Shown: positions 38,848 through 47,990 of the stretch, in pieces
How the letters are laid out: every line of letters starts with the position of its first letter
Position numbering within the stretch: the first letter of the stretch is position 1
Assembly: GCF_000378505.1 (NCBI RefSeq)
Contig: NZ_KB899999.1
Coordinates: 124,001-188,000 of the forward strand
Length of the DNA: 64,000 bases
Reading direction: 5' to 3'
Source: Modicisalibacter luteus DSM 23508
GTDB taxonomy: Bacteria; Pseudomonadota; Gammaproteobacteria; Pseudomonadales; Halomonadaceae
Translations under genes and position numbers: made by a program
The notes under the pieces: model-generated
Databases searched by the model: none
The model's input: the letters and a program-made list of their open reading frames with translations, nothing else
What the model was told of the DNA's origin: nothing

Positions 38848-39765
38848 CTACCGTAAGGAATCGGGGTCGCCGACAAACATCTGGATACGTGAACGCAGCC
38901 AGCGCTCGGCAGGGTCGTTATCCTGGGCCCCCCGCCAAGCCATCGAAAGCTCGAACGAGGGCGCATCGAAAGGCACGTCGTCTTCACGCAGTCCGCCACC
39001 CGCTGTCAGGACAGCAGCGGCGTAATCCGGCACGGTGGCAATGATATCCGTCCCGGCCAGAAGCGCGCTCAATCCATTGAACTGCGGCACCGCCAGCACC
39101 ACGCGCCGTCGGCATCCCAACGCCGCCAGCCGCTCATCGATGTATCCACTCAGATCACCGGCAAACGACACCAGGGCATGCGGCCGAGCGCAATAATCCT
39201 CCAGCGAGAGCGCCCCCGGGATAGCATCGGCACGCAGTACACGCGGCTTGCTTCGCCTAAGCACCTTGCGCTTCGCATTGGCCGGCAACTCACCCGTGTA
39301 GCACACGCCGACAGAAATCTCGCCCGAACTCAGCAACTGAGGCATCAGCAGATAATTGGCGCGCCTGACCACCAGCACGACATTGGGGGCTTCCGCACGC
39401 AGACGACGCAACAAGGGGGGCAGCAAGCCGAACTCGACATCATCAGACAGGCCGACACGAAAAACGGCATCGCTGGTAGCGGGATCGAATTCACTGGTGT
39501 GGCTCAGCGCATTGGAGATGGAATCGAGTGCCGGCTCCAAAAGACGAAAAATCTCTTCAGCCCGGCTGGTCGGCTCCATGACACGGCCGGTACGGATAAA
39601 CAGCGGATCGTCGAAGAGCGTTCGCAGCCGGGCCAGGGCGGCACTGATTGCGGGCTGGCCGAGAAAGAGCTTTTCTGCCGCACGCGTCACGCTCCGTTCA
39701 TGCATCAGCGTCTCGAAGACAATCAGCAGGTTGAAATCGACGCGGCGCAGGTCATTACGGTTCAT
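38848..39765 (-). CDS. mexT: LysR-family activator, MexT-like
   Basis: This 305-residue LysR regulator closely follows P. aeruginosa MexT, the redox-responsive activator of mexEF-oprN: it starts MNRNDLRRVDFNLLIVFETLM and has RAAEKLFLGQPAISAALARLR in the helix-turn-helix. The two cysteines that form the redox switch in MexT were not mapped. It lies upstream of mexE on the same strand and divergent from mexS, the same order as in Pseudomonas. Confidence 0.9.
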   Translation of the reverse strand: MNRNDLRRVDFNLLIVFETLMHERSVTRAAEKLFLGQPAISAALARLRTLFDDPLFIRTGRVMEPTSRAEEIFRLLEPALDSISNALSHTSEFDPATSDAVFRVGLSDDVEFGLLPPLLRRLRAEAPNVVLVVRRANYLLMPQLLSSGEISVGVCYTGELPANAKRKVLRRSKPRVLRADAIPGALSLEDYCARPHALVSFAGDLSGYIDERLAALGCRRRVVLAVPQFNGLSALLAGTDIIATVPDYAAAVLTAGGGLREDDVPFDAPSFELSMAWRGAQDNDPAERWLRSRIQMFVGDPDSLR

Positions 39766-39976
39766 GGTTCTTCCTTGCAGGCAATGCCCCGTGCGGCAAA
39801 AATCCTACATGAGAGGAAAACGAGCCGGGATCGACCCTCGCTGAACTACTCCAGCCCCAACGCTGAACCTCGCTTCATTATCAGGCTCTATATCGATTAT
39901 CGATGGACATGAATGGTGCAGGCAGGTTATCCCCGATAGAGTTTATGTCCATCAGGCTCATCTGGCGAGGTGAACG

Positions 39977-40993
39977 ATGCCCCGTGTGATACGTTTCCAT
40001 CAGTTCGGTACGGCGGATGTGCTTCGCTGCGAAGAGCAACCTGAAATAGCGCCCGGTGAAGGCGAGGTGCTGGTCTCGACCGAGGCGATTGGGGTCAACT
40101 GGTTTGACGTGCTCTGGCGTCAGAATCTGGCCCCTTCCCATGCCAGCCTGCCCTCGCGAATCGGCCACGAAATGGCCGGCACCGTACTGGCGGTAGGTAA
40201 CGGTGTTGAAGACCTGGCGGTGGGTGACAGTGTGGCTTCCTTCCCGGGCCACGACCCCGGCCAGTACGGTACCTACGCCGATCGGCTCGTGTTGCCGCGT
40301 TGCTCACTGACACGCTATCCCTCGATACTCTCGCCCATCGAGGCGAGCGTGCATTATTCACCGTTATTCGTGGCCTACTTTGGACTGGTCGAGCTGGCCA
40401 AGGTACGGCCGCAGCAGTGGGTTCTGATTACCGCCGCCAGCCAGACCGGAGGACCTTACACGATTCAACTGGCCAAGGCGCTGGGAACGCGGGTCATCGC
40501 TACGACCCGCTTTGCAGACGACCGGGATTACCTGCTTTCTCTAGGCGCAGAGCACGTCATCGTCACGGAAGAGCAGGATCTGGTCATGCAGGTCGCCAAG
40601 CTGACCGACAAGCGCGGGGTGAATGTAGTGATGGATCCTCTGGGCGGGCCGCAGATGGGCCTGATGGGCGACGTGCTCGCCCCGCAAGGGCGCCTGGTGC
40701 TCTATGGGCTTCTGGGTGGCAACGAAACCCCCTTGCCCGCCTGTGAGGCCTTCCGCAAGAACATCCAGTTTCATCTGCATTGCCTGACCAACTTTACCGG
40801 CAAGCCCGAGCTCGGTATCCCCCAGGATTGTGACGCCGTTCGGCGTGCCCTGGAGACAATCGACCGCCTGACCAACGAACGGCGACTGCTTCCGCAGATT
40901 GACCGTGTCTTTCCTTTCGAGGAGGTGGTCGAGGCCCACCGCTACCATGAAAAGTTGTGTCCACGACGCGGCCGCGTGGTGCTCAAGGTCTAG
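39977..40993 (+). CDS. mexS: Zinc-type quinone oxidoreductase, MexS-like
   Basis: This 338-residue medium-chain dehydrogenase/reductase has GHEMAGTVLAVGNGVEDLAVGD in the catalytic domain and a Rossmann segment ITAASQTGGPYTIQLAKALG. Its position divergent from the mexT homologue matches mexS (qrh), whose loss of activity leads to MexT activation through accumulated toxic electrophiles. It lacks the structural zinc cysteines, as expected of quinone oxidoreductases. The 211-base divergent region carries overlapping ATCGAT repeats at 39893-39905, a possible regulator site. Confidence 0.88.
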   Translation: MPRVIRFHQFGTADVLRCEEQPEIAPGEGEVLVSTEAIGVNWFDVLWRQNLAPSHASLPSRIGHEMAGTVLAVGNGVEDLAVGDSVASFPGHDPGQYGTYADRLVLPRCSLTRYPSILSPIEASVHYSPLFVAYFGLVELAKVRPQQWVLITAASQTGGPYTIQLAKALGTRVIATTRFADDRDYLLSLGAEHVIVTEEQDLVMQVAKLTDKRGVNVVMDPLGGPQMGLMGDVLAPQGRLVLYGLLGGNETPLPACEAFRKNIQFHLHCLTNFTGKPELGIPQDCDAVRRALETIDRLTNERRLLPQIDRVFPFEEVVEAHRYHEKLCPRRGRVVLKV

Positions 40994-41016
40994 CGTTATC
41001 CGCCTCTAGAACGGCA

Positions 41017-41042
41017 AGGGCCATCGCCATGACGGTGGCCCT
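41017..41042 (+). terminator. Hairpin after mexS
   Basis: A 10-base stem with one G-T pair (41017-41026 with 41033-41042, loop CCATGA) lies 24 bases after the mexS stop and is followed by a T-rich stretch (GTGCTTCTTA). It probably ends the mexS transcript ahead of the converging TRAP operon. Confidence 0.55.
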
Positions 41043-41167
41043 GTGCTTCTTAGCCCCAGCCATGATCACCACTGGGCAGCCAAGGCACATACGCTGGGCC
41101 TCGACAGTGGCAACCTGTACCGGCTGGGCAAGCGGCTGGGCCTGAATTGAACCAGGGCCGGCCAGAC

Positions 41168-42469
41168 TCAGAACATTTTAGCGGGCAGCCACAGGGTCAG
41201 TGCCGGCACGCCAGCCAGCAGCACTAGCCGGACGACATCCGCGAGAATGAATGGCAGGATGCCGCGCACGATCATCCTCTGGGTGAGTTCCGGCTGTGTC
41301 GCCTGCACCACGAACAGGTTCATGCCGATGGGTGGTGTGATCAGGCCGATCTCGGCGACCGTGACGACAAGGATACCGAACCACACCATGTCGAAGTCCA
41401 GCGAGGCAGCGACCGGGGCCAGGAATGGCACGGTCAGCAGGATCATCGACATGGCATCCATGAAGCAGCCCAGCACGATGTAGAACAGCATGATCAGGAT
41501 CAGTACTGTCATCGGCCCCAGGCCGCTGTTGCGAATGCCTTCGATAAGGGCACTGGGCAACCCTGTAGTTTCAAGAAAGTAGTTGAATAGGGACGCACCG
41601 ATCAGGATGAAGAAGATCATACCGGTCAGTCCCGCCGTTTCACGTACCGCTCCCCATAACGAGTGTCGGTCCAACTCCCTGGAAACCAGCGCCAGCGCGA
41701 AGGCGCCAACGGCTCCGACAGCAGCGGCTTCGGTCGGCGAGAACCAGCCCAGATAGATGCCCCCGATAACTAATGAGAACAGAAGCAGTACGCCCCATAC
41801 CCGCCGCAATGTAGCTAGCCGCGTCGTCCAGCCCGCCTTCTCCGCCGGCGGTGCCAACTTCGGCGACATGCGTACCCGAATGACGATGGCCAGGCCATAT
41901 AGCACGGCACCGATAATGCCGGGCACGATGGCACCGATGAATAGCTGGCCGATCGAGGTCTGAGTGAGGATGCCATAGATGACCAGCAGGATGGAGGGTG
42001 GGATCAGCACGCCCAAGGTTCCCCCGGCGGCAATAGCAGCCGAGGACAGCGAGCTATCGTAGCCCCGCTTCTGCATCTCAGGGATCGCCACCCGTCCCAT
42101 CGTGGCCACTGTTGCCAACGACGAACCGCAGATGGCTCCAAAGATCGCGCAAGCGCCGACGCCCGTCACTGCCAGCCCACCGCGGATGTGTCCTAGGAAG
42201 CTGTTGACCATATCGAACAGCGAGCGCGACAAACCCGCACGCGCCGCAAACACGCCCATCATCACGAATAACGGCACGACACTCAGAGAGTAGGGAAAAA
42301 TGGCTTCGAACGGCGATGAGCCAAGAATAAACCCGGCCCCCATGCTCCCGTTCAGCCACCAGAAACCTCCCACCCCGACGAGGGCCATGGCCACGGCGAC
42401 GGGAAACCCGAAGGCGATCAGCAACAGCGTGAGGCCGAAGCCGGCCAGCCCGAGTGCGGCACTACTCAT
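41168..42469 (-). CDS. dctM: TRAP transporter large permease (DctM)
   Basis: This 433-residue polytopic protein is a second DctM, distinct from the one at 23179-24456. Signatures include GSSPFEAIFPYSLSVVPLFVMMGVFA, FGAICGSSLATVATMGRVAIPEM and GGTLGVLIPPSILLVIYGIL. It overlaps dctQ by four bases and ends an operon that begins with the P450 gene. Confidence 0.94.
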   Translation of the reverse strand: MSSAALGLAGFGLTLLLIAFGFPVAVAMALVGVGGFWWLNGSMGAGFILGSSPFEAIFPYSLSVVPLFVMMGVFAARAGLSRSLFDMVNSFLGHIRGGLAVTGVGACAIFGAICGSSLATVATMGRVAIPEMQKRGYDSSLSSAAIAAGGTLGVLIPPSILLVIYGILTQTSIGQLFIGAIVPGIIGAVLYGLAIVIRVRMSPKLAPPAEKAGWTTRLATLRRVWGVLLLFSLVIGGIYLGWFSPTEAAAVGAVGAFALALVSRELDRHSLWGAVRETAGLTGMIFFILIGASLFNYFLETTGLPSALIEGIRNSGLGPMTVLILIMLFYIVLGCFMDAMSMILLTVPFLAPVAASLDFDMVWFGILVVTVAEIGLITPPIGMNLFVVQATQPELTQRMIVRGILPFILADVVRLVLLAGVPALTLWLPAKMF

Positions 42470-42957
42470 GACAGTACCTCGGCCTGTCGGGCCGGTACCG
42501 GCACCAAGGTCAGCACGATGGCTACCATGGAAAGCCCGACTCCAAAGAGTAACGGCAGCCAGAAGTAGAAGATGGGAATGCCCAACTGCTGAGAGCGGTC
42601 ACCGAACATAACCTGCTGTTGGAAGGTGGCATAACAGAAGTAGAGCATCAGCGCCATCAGGCCGAGGGCAGCCATGGCCGCTACGCCCCGCATCACTACC
42701 GCAAGGCGCTTCGGAAAGGAGTCGACTAGCAGATCGACGCCCACATGCGCTCCGGTCATGAAGGCATAGGGAATGACCAGCCAGGCGCCACCCAGCACAA
42801 ACAACTGGACCAAGTCGACCATGCCCGGGATGGGTAGACCGAGTTGCCGGCCGATCACGTCGGCAACGGTCAGCAGGGCAGCCGCCGCATAGGCTGCAAC
42901 GCCTGTGGCCGCGGATAGCGTGACGAGCGAACGCAACGCCGTAATCAGATATCTCAT
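42466..42957 (-). CDS. dctQ: TRAP transporter small permease (DctQ)
   Basis: This 163-residue protein has four hydrophobic segments and the DctQ layout (IGRQLGLPIPGMVDLVQ, then TGAHVGVDLLVD). It is translationally coupled to dctM and lies 63 bases after dctP. Confidence 0.9.
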   Translation of the reverse strand: MRYLITALRSLVTLSAATGVAAYAAAALLTVADVIGRQLGLPIPGMVDLVQLFVLGGAWLVIPYAFMTGAHVGVDLLVDSFPKRLAVVMRGVAAMAALGLMALMLYFCYATFQQQVMFGDRSQQLGIPIFYFWLPLLFGVGLSMVAIVLTLVPVPARQAEVLS

Positions 42958-43020
42958 GGCAAGCTCACGTCATGGCAGACGGCCCGGCACCACCTTGCGT
43001 GCCGGGCCGATGCGGCGGAC

Positions 43021-44046
43021 TTATCGTGATTGTTTCTCGGCGAGCAGTTCCAGCATGCGATCATAGATCTCACGGGCATTGTCGACGCCCTGATCAGCCG
43101 TCTGTTCGATATAGTCGTTGATGGTCGGCTGCAGCGCCTCTCTCCAACGCTCGCGCTCGGTATCCGAAAGCTCGGTGATGACGTGCCCGGATGCCTCGGC
43201 CTCCTGGCGTCCGGCCGCATCCCACGTGTCCCACCAGTCGCCAAACTTGGCCACCAGCGTATCCCCCGAAGCCTCGTCGATGCAGGTCTGGACATTGTCG
43301 GGCAGGGCATCGTACTTGCGCTGATTCATGACGAAGAAGAACGGCACCGTATAGGCCCCGGCTTCCAGATGATAGTTAAGCACCTCGTTGAGGCCGAACG
43401 ACTTCACCGGATCCCAGGGAAAGACCGTGCCATCGATTACGTGCTTCTGAATATTCTCGTAGACCTCACCCGGCGGCAGTCCCTGAGGCGTGGCCCCCAG
43501 TGCCGTCAGCATGGCCGATACCGCAGGGCTTGGCGTACGCAGGCGCAGCCCCTGCATGTCCTCCATCGTCTCGACTTTCTTGTCCGCCGTATGGACGAGC
43601 CCTCCATTGTGAGCATGCAGGGCGAGCACCTTGAGGCCGCGATATTCAGGGGCCAGATCCTCTGGGTACATATCCCACAGGGTCTCGCTGGCCGCCCCCG
43701 CGTCGCGCGTCATGAAGGGTAACTCGATCAGCGACGTGCGTGGAAAGCGGCCCCGTGGGATGCCGTGCAGCCCGTGGGCTATATCCACTACCCCGGCGAC
43801 CACCTGCTCCTGCTGCTTGGCCACGTTACCGAGCTGCGTGCCGCCCGGGTAGATATCGAACTGCACTTCGCCATTGGTGCAGGCCGTGATCTGCTCCGTC
43901 CACGGGACGATGAAATCGGTATGGATGCCATGCACCGGGGGCAGGTAGTGGCTAACCTTGAGGGTAGTCTGTGCCAGCGCCGTACCCGACAGGGCGAGTG
44001 CAATACCGGCGGTGAGCGTGGCGAGCTTGGGGATGTTGTTATTCAC
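43021..44046 (-). CDS. dctP: TRAP transporter solute-binding protein (DctP)
   Basis: This 341-residue periplasmic protein has a signal peptide ending at ALAQ-T near residue 26, followed by LKVSHYLPPVHGIHTDFI, PGGTQLGN and MQGLRLRTPSPAVSAMLTALGATPQGLPPGEVYENIQKHVIDG, which holds the conserved arginine of the carboxylate site. Because its operon starts with a P450, the cargo may be an organic acid that this enzyme oxidises; that is inference. Confidence 0.92.
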   Translation of the reverse strand: MNNNIPKLATLTAGIALALSGTALAQTTLKVSHYLPPVHGIHTDFIVPWTEQITACTNGEVQFDIYPGGTQLGNVAKQQEQVVAGVVDIAHGLHGIPRGRFPRTSLIELPFMTRDAGAASETLWDMYPEDLAPEYRGLKVLALHAHNGGLVHTADKKVETMEDMQGLRLRTPSPAVSAMLTALGATPQGLPPGEVYENIQKHVIDGTVFPWDPVKSFGLNEVLNYHLEAGAYTVPFFFVMNQRKYDALPDNVQTCIDEASGDTLVAKFGDWWDTWDAAGRQEAEASGHVITELSDTERERWREALQPTINDYIEQTADQGVDNAREIYDRMLELLAEKQSR

Positions 44047-44123
44047 AGGAATCTCCTGGTGTGTTCCGCTCGGGCGGATACATCGATAAATGTTGTTGTT
44101 GGTTATCGGTGTTCAGACAGGGC

Positions 44124-46469
44124 TTAAAGCCCTAGCACGAGCCGACCGCTGCGGGCCCGCGAACAGCAGGTCATCATGCGACGGTTATCTGCCCGCTCGG
44201 CATCGGTGAGCACCCTGTCGCGATGATCCACATCGCCGTCGACGACCGCCACCTCGCAGGTCCCGCACAGGCCCTCCTCACAGTCACTGGGCACATCGAC
44301 ACCGACCGCGCGCAGAGCCTGAAGGACCGTCTGATCCGCCGCTACCGGCACGGTCAGCTCGGAATCCTCGAGCACCACCTCGAAGGTATGTTCCCGACGG
44401 GGATCGAGTGCCTCTGCCGTGGCGGTGAAGTGCTCGACATGAAGCGCCCCGGGATACGTGCGGGTCAACTCCGCCAGTTGGTCGAGCAGGCGCCCCGGAC
44501 CGCAGGCATAGATCAGTGCATTGCCATGCCCCGCCACGAGCGTCGGCAGGTCGAGCCGCCGCCCTTCGCTGGCGGGGTAGAGCTGCAGTCGTTCACCGTG
44601 ATCCCGCACCAGGCGGCTCAGCAGTGCCATGGACTGGCGCGAGCGTCCGCAGTAATGGATGGCGTAGTCCCTGCCTAGGGCCTTGAGCCGATCGGCCATG
44701 GCAATGATCGGCGTAATGCCGATACCACCGGCGATCAGCAGGTAGCGATCGGCTCGCTCATCCAGACGGAAATGATTGCGGGGCCCGCGCATGCGCAATG
44801 GCATGCCCGCCTTGATGGAATCGTGGATATGGCGCGAGCCGCCGCGCCCGGGAGACTCCCTGCGTACCGCCACCTGCAGCCGGTGTTCGTCATTCGGATC
44901 ACCGCACAATGAGTACTTGCGCACGTAGTCGCCAATGAGGACGTCGATATGCGCACCCGGACTCCAGCGAGGCAAGGGGCGGCCCCTCGGATCCTCCAGC
45001 ACCAGGCGCACGACGTCTTCCGCCTCGGCAATCACCTCGGTCACGCGCACCTCGCGCTCGGCATCCTGCCGGTTCGGCGCGCCGAGCGGGAAATGCCTCT
45101 CCCGCTCAAGCAACGAGGCATCGTGGCGTTCGGGATTGCGGGATGGGTCCCAGCGCACCCACAAGTGCTCGGGCCCCCGAAAGGAAGTATTGGGCACGAA
45201 GGTAAACGTCTGATCCGGGGCAAGCTCCATGTGCGGCAGACGCCGGGTGAACTCCTCAAGAAAGATGCGCATCTCCATGCGCGCCAGGTTCTTGCCCATG
45301 CATTGATGACTGCCGTAGCCGAACGTCAGGTGATCGGTGGTGTTGTCGCGGTAGATATCCAGAACATCAGGATTTTCGAAGTGACGCTCGTCGTGGTTGG
45401 CCGACGCGCTGACGATCAATAGCTTGGCGCCCTTGGGGATGAACGTATCGCCGATCCAGGCATCGGCGGTAGCGATGCGCCGCCAGGCGGCGACAGAACC
45501 GGACAGGCGCAGGCACTCCTCGACCGCATTGGGGATCAACGAGGGGTTGGCGCAGACATCCTCCCATACCTCGCGGCTTTCCAGCAGCAGTCTGAGCATG
45601 TTGGCACTGGCATGGGCGGTGGTTTCATGAGCCGCGACGATGCCGGCCATCATCATCGAGTGCAGATAAGAATCGGTGACCACCTCGGGAAGTTCCCGCT
45701 GCCGCCGGATAGCATATTTCATCCAGCCATGCCCCGAGGGATCCTGGCGCATCTTCTCCAGTACCTTGCCGGCATACTGCCAGAACCGGCCCACGGAGTC
45801 GGCCACCGCGACCTGCTCCTCCGGAGAGGGGCGGCCCCAGGTATTGACGGTGTGTGCGATGGAGTACTCGCGCAACGTATCCATGTCTTCCTCGGGTACG
45901 CCAAGAAAGTGCAGCGCCACCGTCAGCGGAATTTCCCAGAGCATTTCATCGACGAGATCCGCCTCGCCCTGGTCGATGAGACGGTCCAAATAAGCCCGGG
46001 TCAGGCGCCGTACCATGGGCTCGTGATGGGCCAGTTCCTCCAGCTCGAAGGATTTCATCAGGGCACGGCGCCGTTCCATGTGGGCCGGCTCGTCTTCATT
46101 TACCAGTGTGCGGTGCATGGCGTAGCCGTAGCGTTTCAGCGTGTCCTGCGCCGCCTGAGACACCGGGGTGATCTTCTCCAGTGCGATGGATGGCGAGAAT
46201 ATCCGGTTGTCGCGAAAGATGGCCTTCACATCGGCGTAGCGACTGACCACCCAGTAGCCAAGCTTTGGACTGTAGAACACCGGCTCCTGATCTCGCGACC
46301 AGCGTAGCGCTTCGGCGGGATCGAGCTGGTAGGCATTTTCGAAGGGGTCGAATTCCGCCGCCTGAGGCGAGACAGGACAACCGTTCGGCGCCGTGCCGGC
46401 CTGTGGGGCAGCATGGCTGAGCGGGCAACGATCCTCGGGCGCGGAGGGAGCAGTCAGGGAAACACGCAT
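44124..46469 (-). CDS. Self-sufficient cytochrome P450-reductase fusion, CYP116B type
   Basis: This 781-residue protein joins three modules in the CYP116B order. Residues 40-440 are a P450 with the I-helix AAHETTA (279-285) and the heme loop FGYGSHQCMG, heme ligand C390. Residues 465-680 are a phthalate-dioxygenase-reductase-like module with the FMN motif RKYS (517-520), GGIGITP (581-587) and YACGPG (654-659). Residues 690-781 are a plant-type [2Fe-2S] ferredoxin with C730, C735, C738 and C768. NAD(P)H electrons pass through FMN and the cluster to the heme, so no partner is needed. It starts an operon with a TRAP transporter and faces an IclR gene. Confidence 0.93.
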   Translation of the reverse strand: MRVSLTAPSAPEDRCPLSHAAPQAGTAPNGCPVSPQAAEFDPFENAYQLDPAEALRWSRDQEPVFYSPKLGYWVVSRYADVKAIFRDNRIFSPSIALEKITPVSQAAQDTLKRYGYAMHRTLVNEDEPAHMERRRALMKSFELEELAHHEPMVRRLTRAYLDRLIDQGEADLVDEMLWEIPLTVALHFLGVPEEDMDTLREYSIAHTVNTWGRPSPEEQVAVADSVGRFWQYAGKVLEKMRQDPSGHGWMKYAIRRQRELPEVVTDSYLHSMMMAGIVAAHETTAHASANMLRLLLESREVWEDVCANPSLIPNAVEECLRLSGSVAAWRRIATADAWIGDTFIPKGAKLLIVSASANHDERHFENPDVLDIYRDNTTDHLTFGYGSHQCMGKNLARMEMRIFLEEFTRRLPHMELAPDQTFTFVPNTSFRGPEHLWVRWDPSRNPERHDASLLERERHFPLGAPNRQDAEREVRVTEVIAEAEDVVRLVLEDPRGRPLPRWSPGAHIDVLIGDYVRKYSLCGDPNDEHRLQVAVRRESPGRGGSRHIHDSIKAGMPLRMRGPRNHFRLDERADRYLLIAGGIGITPIIAMADRLKALGRDYAIHYCGRSRQSMALLSRLVRDHGERLQLYPASEGRRLDLPTLVAGHGNALIYACGPGRLLDQLAELTRTYPGALHVEHFTATAEALDPRREHTFEVVLEDSELTVPVAADQTVLQALRAVGVDVPSDCEEGLCGTCEVAVVDGDVDHRDRVLTDAERADNRRMMTCCSRARSGRLVLGL

Positions 46470-46515
46470 GTCAGGCCTCGGCCAATATTGTTATATTTAC
46501 TTTTATTGAAAACAC

Positions 46516-46534
46516 ATGTTCTGTGAACGAACAT
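46516..46534. promoter_or_regulatory. Candidate operator between P450 and IclR genes
   Basis: A perfect inverted repeat ATGTTC (46516-46521), seven bases, GAACAT (46529-46534) lies in the 157-base divergent gap; GTTC-TGT-GAAC is nested inside it. This size and symmetry suit an IclR-family dimer site controlling the P450 operon. Confidence 0.5.
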
Positions 46535-46626
46535 AGGGGAGCCGCTGAGCGGGGTCAAGCGACATGATCCTGTCCGCTTTTCCCTATCGCCCAAAGTCTA
46601 AGCCCCCCTGCTCCGAGCCGTGAACA

Positions 46627-47298
46627 ATGAGCCAACTGCAAACCCTCGACCGAGGTCTCCAAGCCCTCGAGATCATCGCCCAACACCCCAGCGGCATAAG
46701 CATCGCAGACTTGGCGGTTAGGCTTGATATCAATCGCGCCATTGTCTATCGCATCGTCGCGACCTTAGAGGCAAACGCCCTGGCCTACCGACGACAAGAG
46801 GGCCAGGTCTGCCTTGGTGGCGGGATCCTGGCATTGGCTTCCCGGTTCGAGCCTCAACTGCGCAGCATCGCCCAGCCGTTGCTACGCCAACTCGCCCGGG
46901 AAACGCACGCCACGGCCTATCTATCAGCTGCCCAAGGCGAGGAGTGCGTGGCACTGCTGGTTGCCGAACCGGAGGAAGGCTTGTTGCGGGTCAGCTACCG
47001 GGTCGGTAGCCGTCACCCACTTGAACTCGGCGCTGCCGGAGTCGCCATTCTTTCCGCTCGCCCCGCGCGCGACAATGATGCCGATGAGGTTCGACAGGCC
47101 CGGCAGGACGGCTTCAGCATTACGCGCGGCCAGCTTCAGCGCGGCGCGGTCGGCGTAGCCAGTCCATTACGTGGCGCGGTGCAACACTCTGGCTTCGAGG
47201 GCAGTGTCGGCGTGGTGGCGCTAGATGACCTGGATGCCCCAGCAGCTGCGAAAGCCGTAACGGCATGCGCGCAGCGCCTCGCTAGTCTGATTTCCTGA
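46627..47298 (+). CDS. IclR-family regulator, divergent to the P450 operon
   Basis: This 223-residue protein has an N-terminal helix-turn-helix (LDRGLQALEIIAQHPSGISIADLAVRLDINRAIVYRIVATLEA) and a C-terminal IclR effector domain (TAYLSAAQGEECVALL, LGAAGVAILSA). It is a little shorter than the usual 250 residues. It likely senses the substrate of the P450/TRAP operon. Confidence 0.87.
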   Translation: MSQLQTLDRGLQALEIIAQHPSGISIADLAVRLDINRAIVYRIVATLEANALAYRRQEGQVCLGGGILALASRFEPQLRSIAQPLLRQLARETHATAYLSAAQGEECVALLVAEPEEGLLRVSYRVGSRHPLELGAAGVAILSARPARDNDADEVRQARQDGFSITRGQLQRGAVGVASPLRGAVQHSGFEGSVGVVALDDLDAPAAAKAVTACAQRLASLIS

Positions 47299-47429
47299 CC
47301 GCTGTTTTTTGTGCTTCCGCTTGCGGGCCGCTACGTAGCCGATAGTCACCATAACCACTGGCTATTTCAGTCATTTGAGCAATTTTGGCAAGATGGGCCG
47401 CTTTTTCGGGACCATATGAAAGGGAGCCA

Positions 47430-47966
47430 ATGGTCAGAAGCTATCTGGGCAAGATGAAGGGGGCCCCCGTCGAACGCGGTCGGCCATGCTGGCGAGACGC
47501 GCTGTGGTCTTGGTTCGGGGCATTCGTCGGCATGACGGGCGTGGGCTGGTTGAGCGGCCTGTCGCTCCAGGCGCATTCGCTGCTGATGGTCGGTTCCTTC
47601 GGGGCGACCTCGGTACTGCTGTACGCTGCGCCAGAAAGCCCCTTGGCACAGCCGCGCAATGTACTTGGCGGTAATGTGGTCTCGGCGCTGATCGGCGTAC
47701 TCAGCTGGCAGTGGCTGGGCGATACCTGGCTGGCCGCTGCGTTGGCCGTGTCGACTGCCATCCTGGCCATGCAACTCACCCACACCCTGCACCCGCCCGG
47801 CGGGGCCACTGCGCTGATTGCAGTGATCGGCGCCGGCGAGCTGCATTCGTTAGGCTGGAGCTACGCTTTCATGCCGATTGCTGCCGGAAGCGTGCTGATG
47901 CTCAGTGTGGCGATCCTGGTCAACAATCTCGCCCGCCATCGGCGCTATCCCCAGCACTGGTGGTAG
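47430..47966 (+). CDS. HPP-family membrane protein
   Basis: This 178-residue protein has four or five hydrophobic segments and the HPPGGATAL motif that names the HPP family, with GSFGATSVLLYAAPESPLAQPRNVLGGN before it. The family has been linked to nitrite transport in cyanobacteria and plants, but the role in proteobacteria is not settled. The ATG at 47430 has an AGGGAG site; 15 upstream in-frame codons were excluded. Confidence 0.85.
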   Translation: MVRSYLGKMKGAPVERGRPCWRDALWSWFGAFVGMTGVGWLSGLSLQAHSLLMVGSFGATSVLLYAAPESPLAQPRNVLGGNVVSALIGVLSWQWLGDTWLAAALAVSTAILAMQLTHTLHPPGGATALIAVIGAGELHSLGWSYAFMPIAAGSVLMLSVAILVNNLARHRRYPQHWW

Positions 47967-47990
47967 CGCCTTGTCATGAAGTCTGGCTGC

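Noticed and set aside
39880-39976. A second MexT box in the mexS-mexT gap
   Set aside because: Overlapping ATCGAT repeats are present but the spacing does not fit the MexT consensus on either strand.
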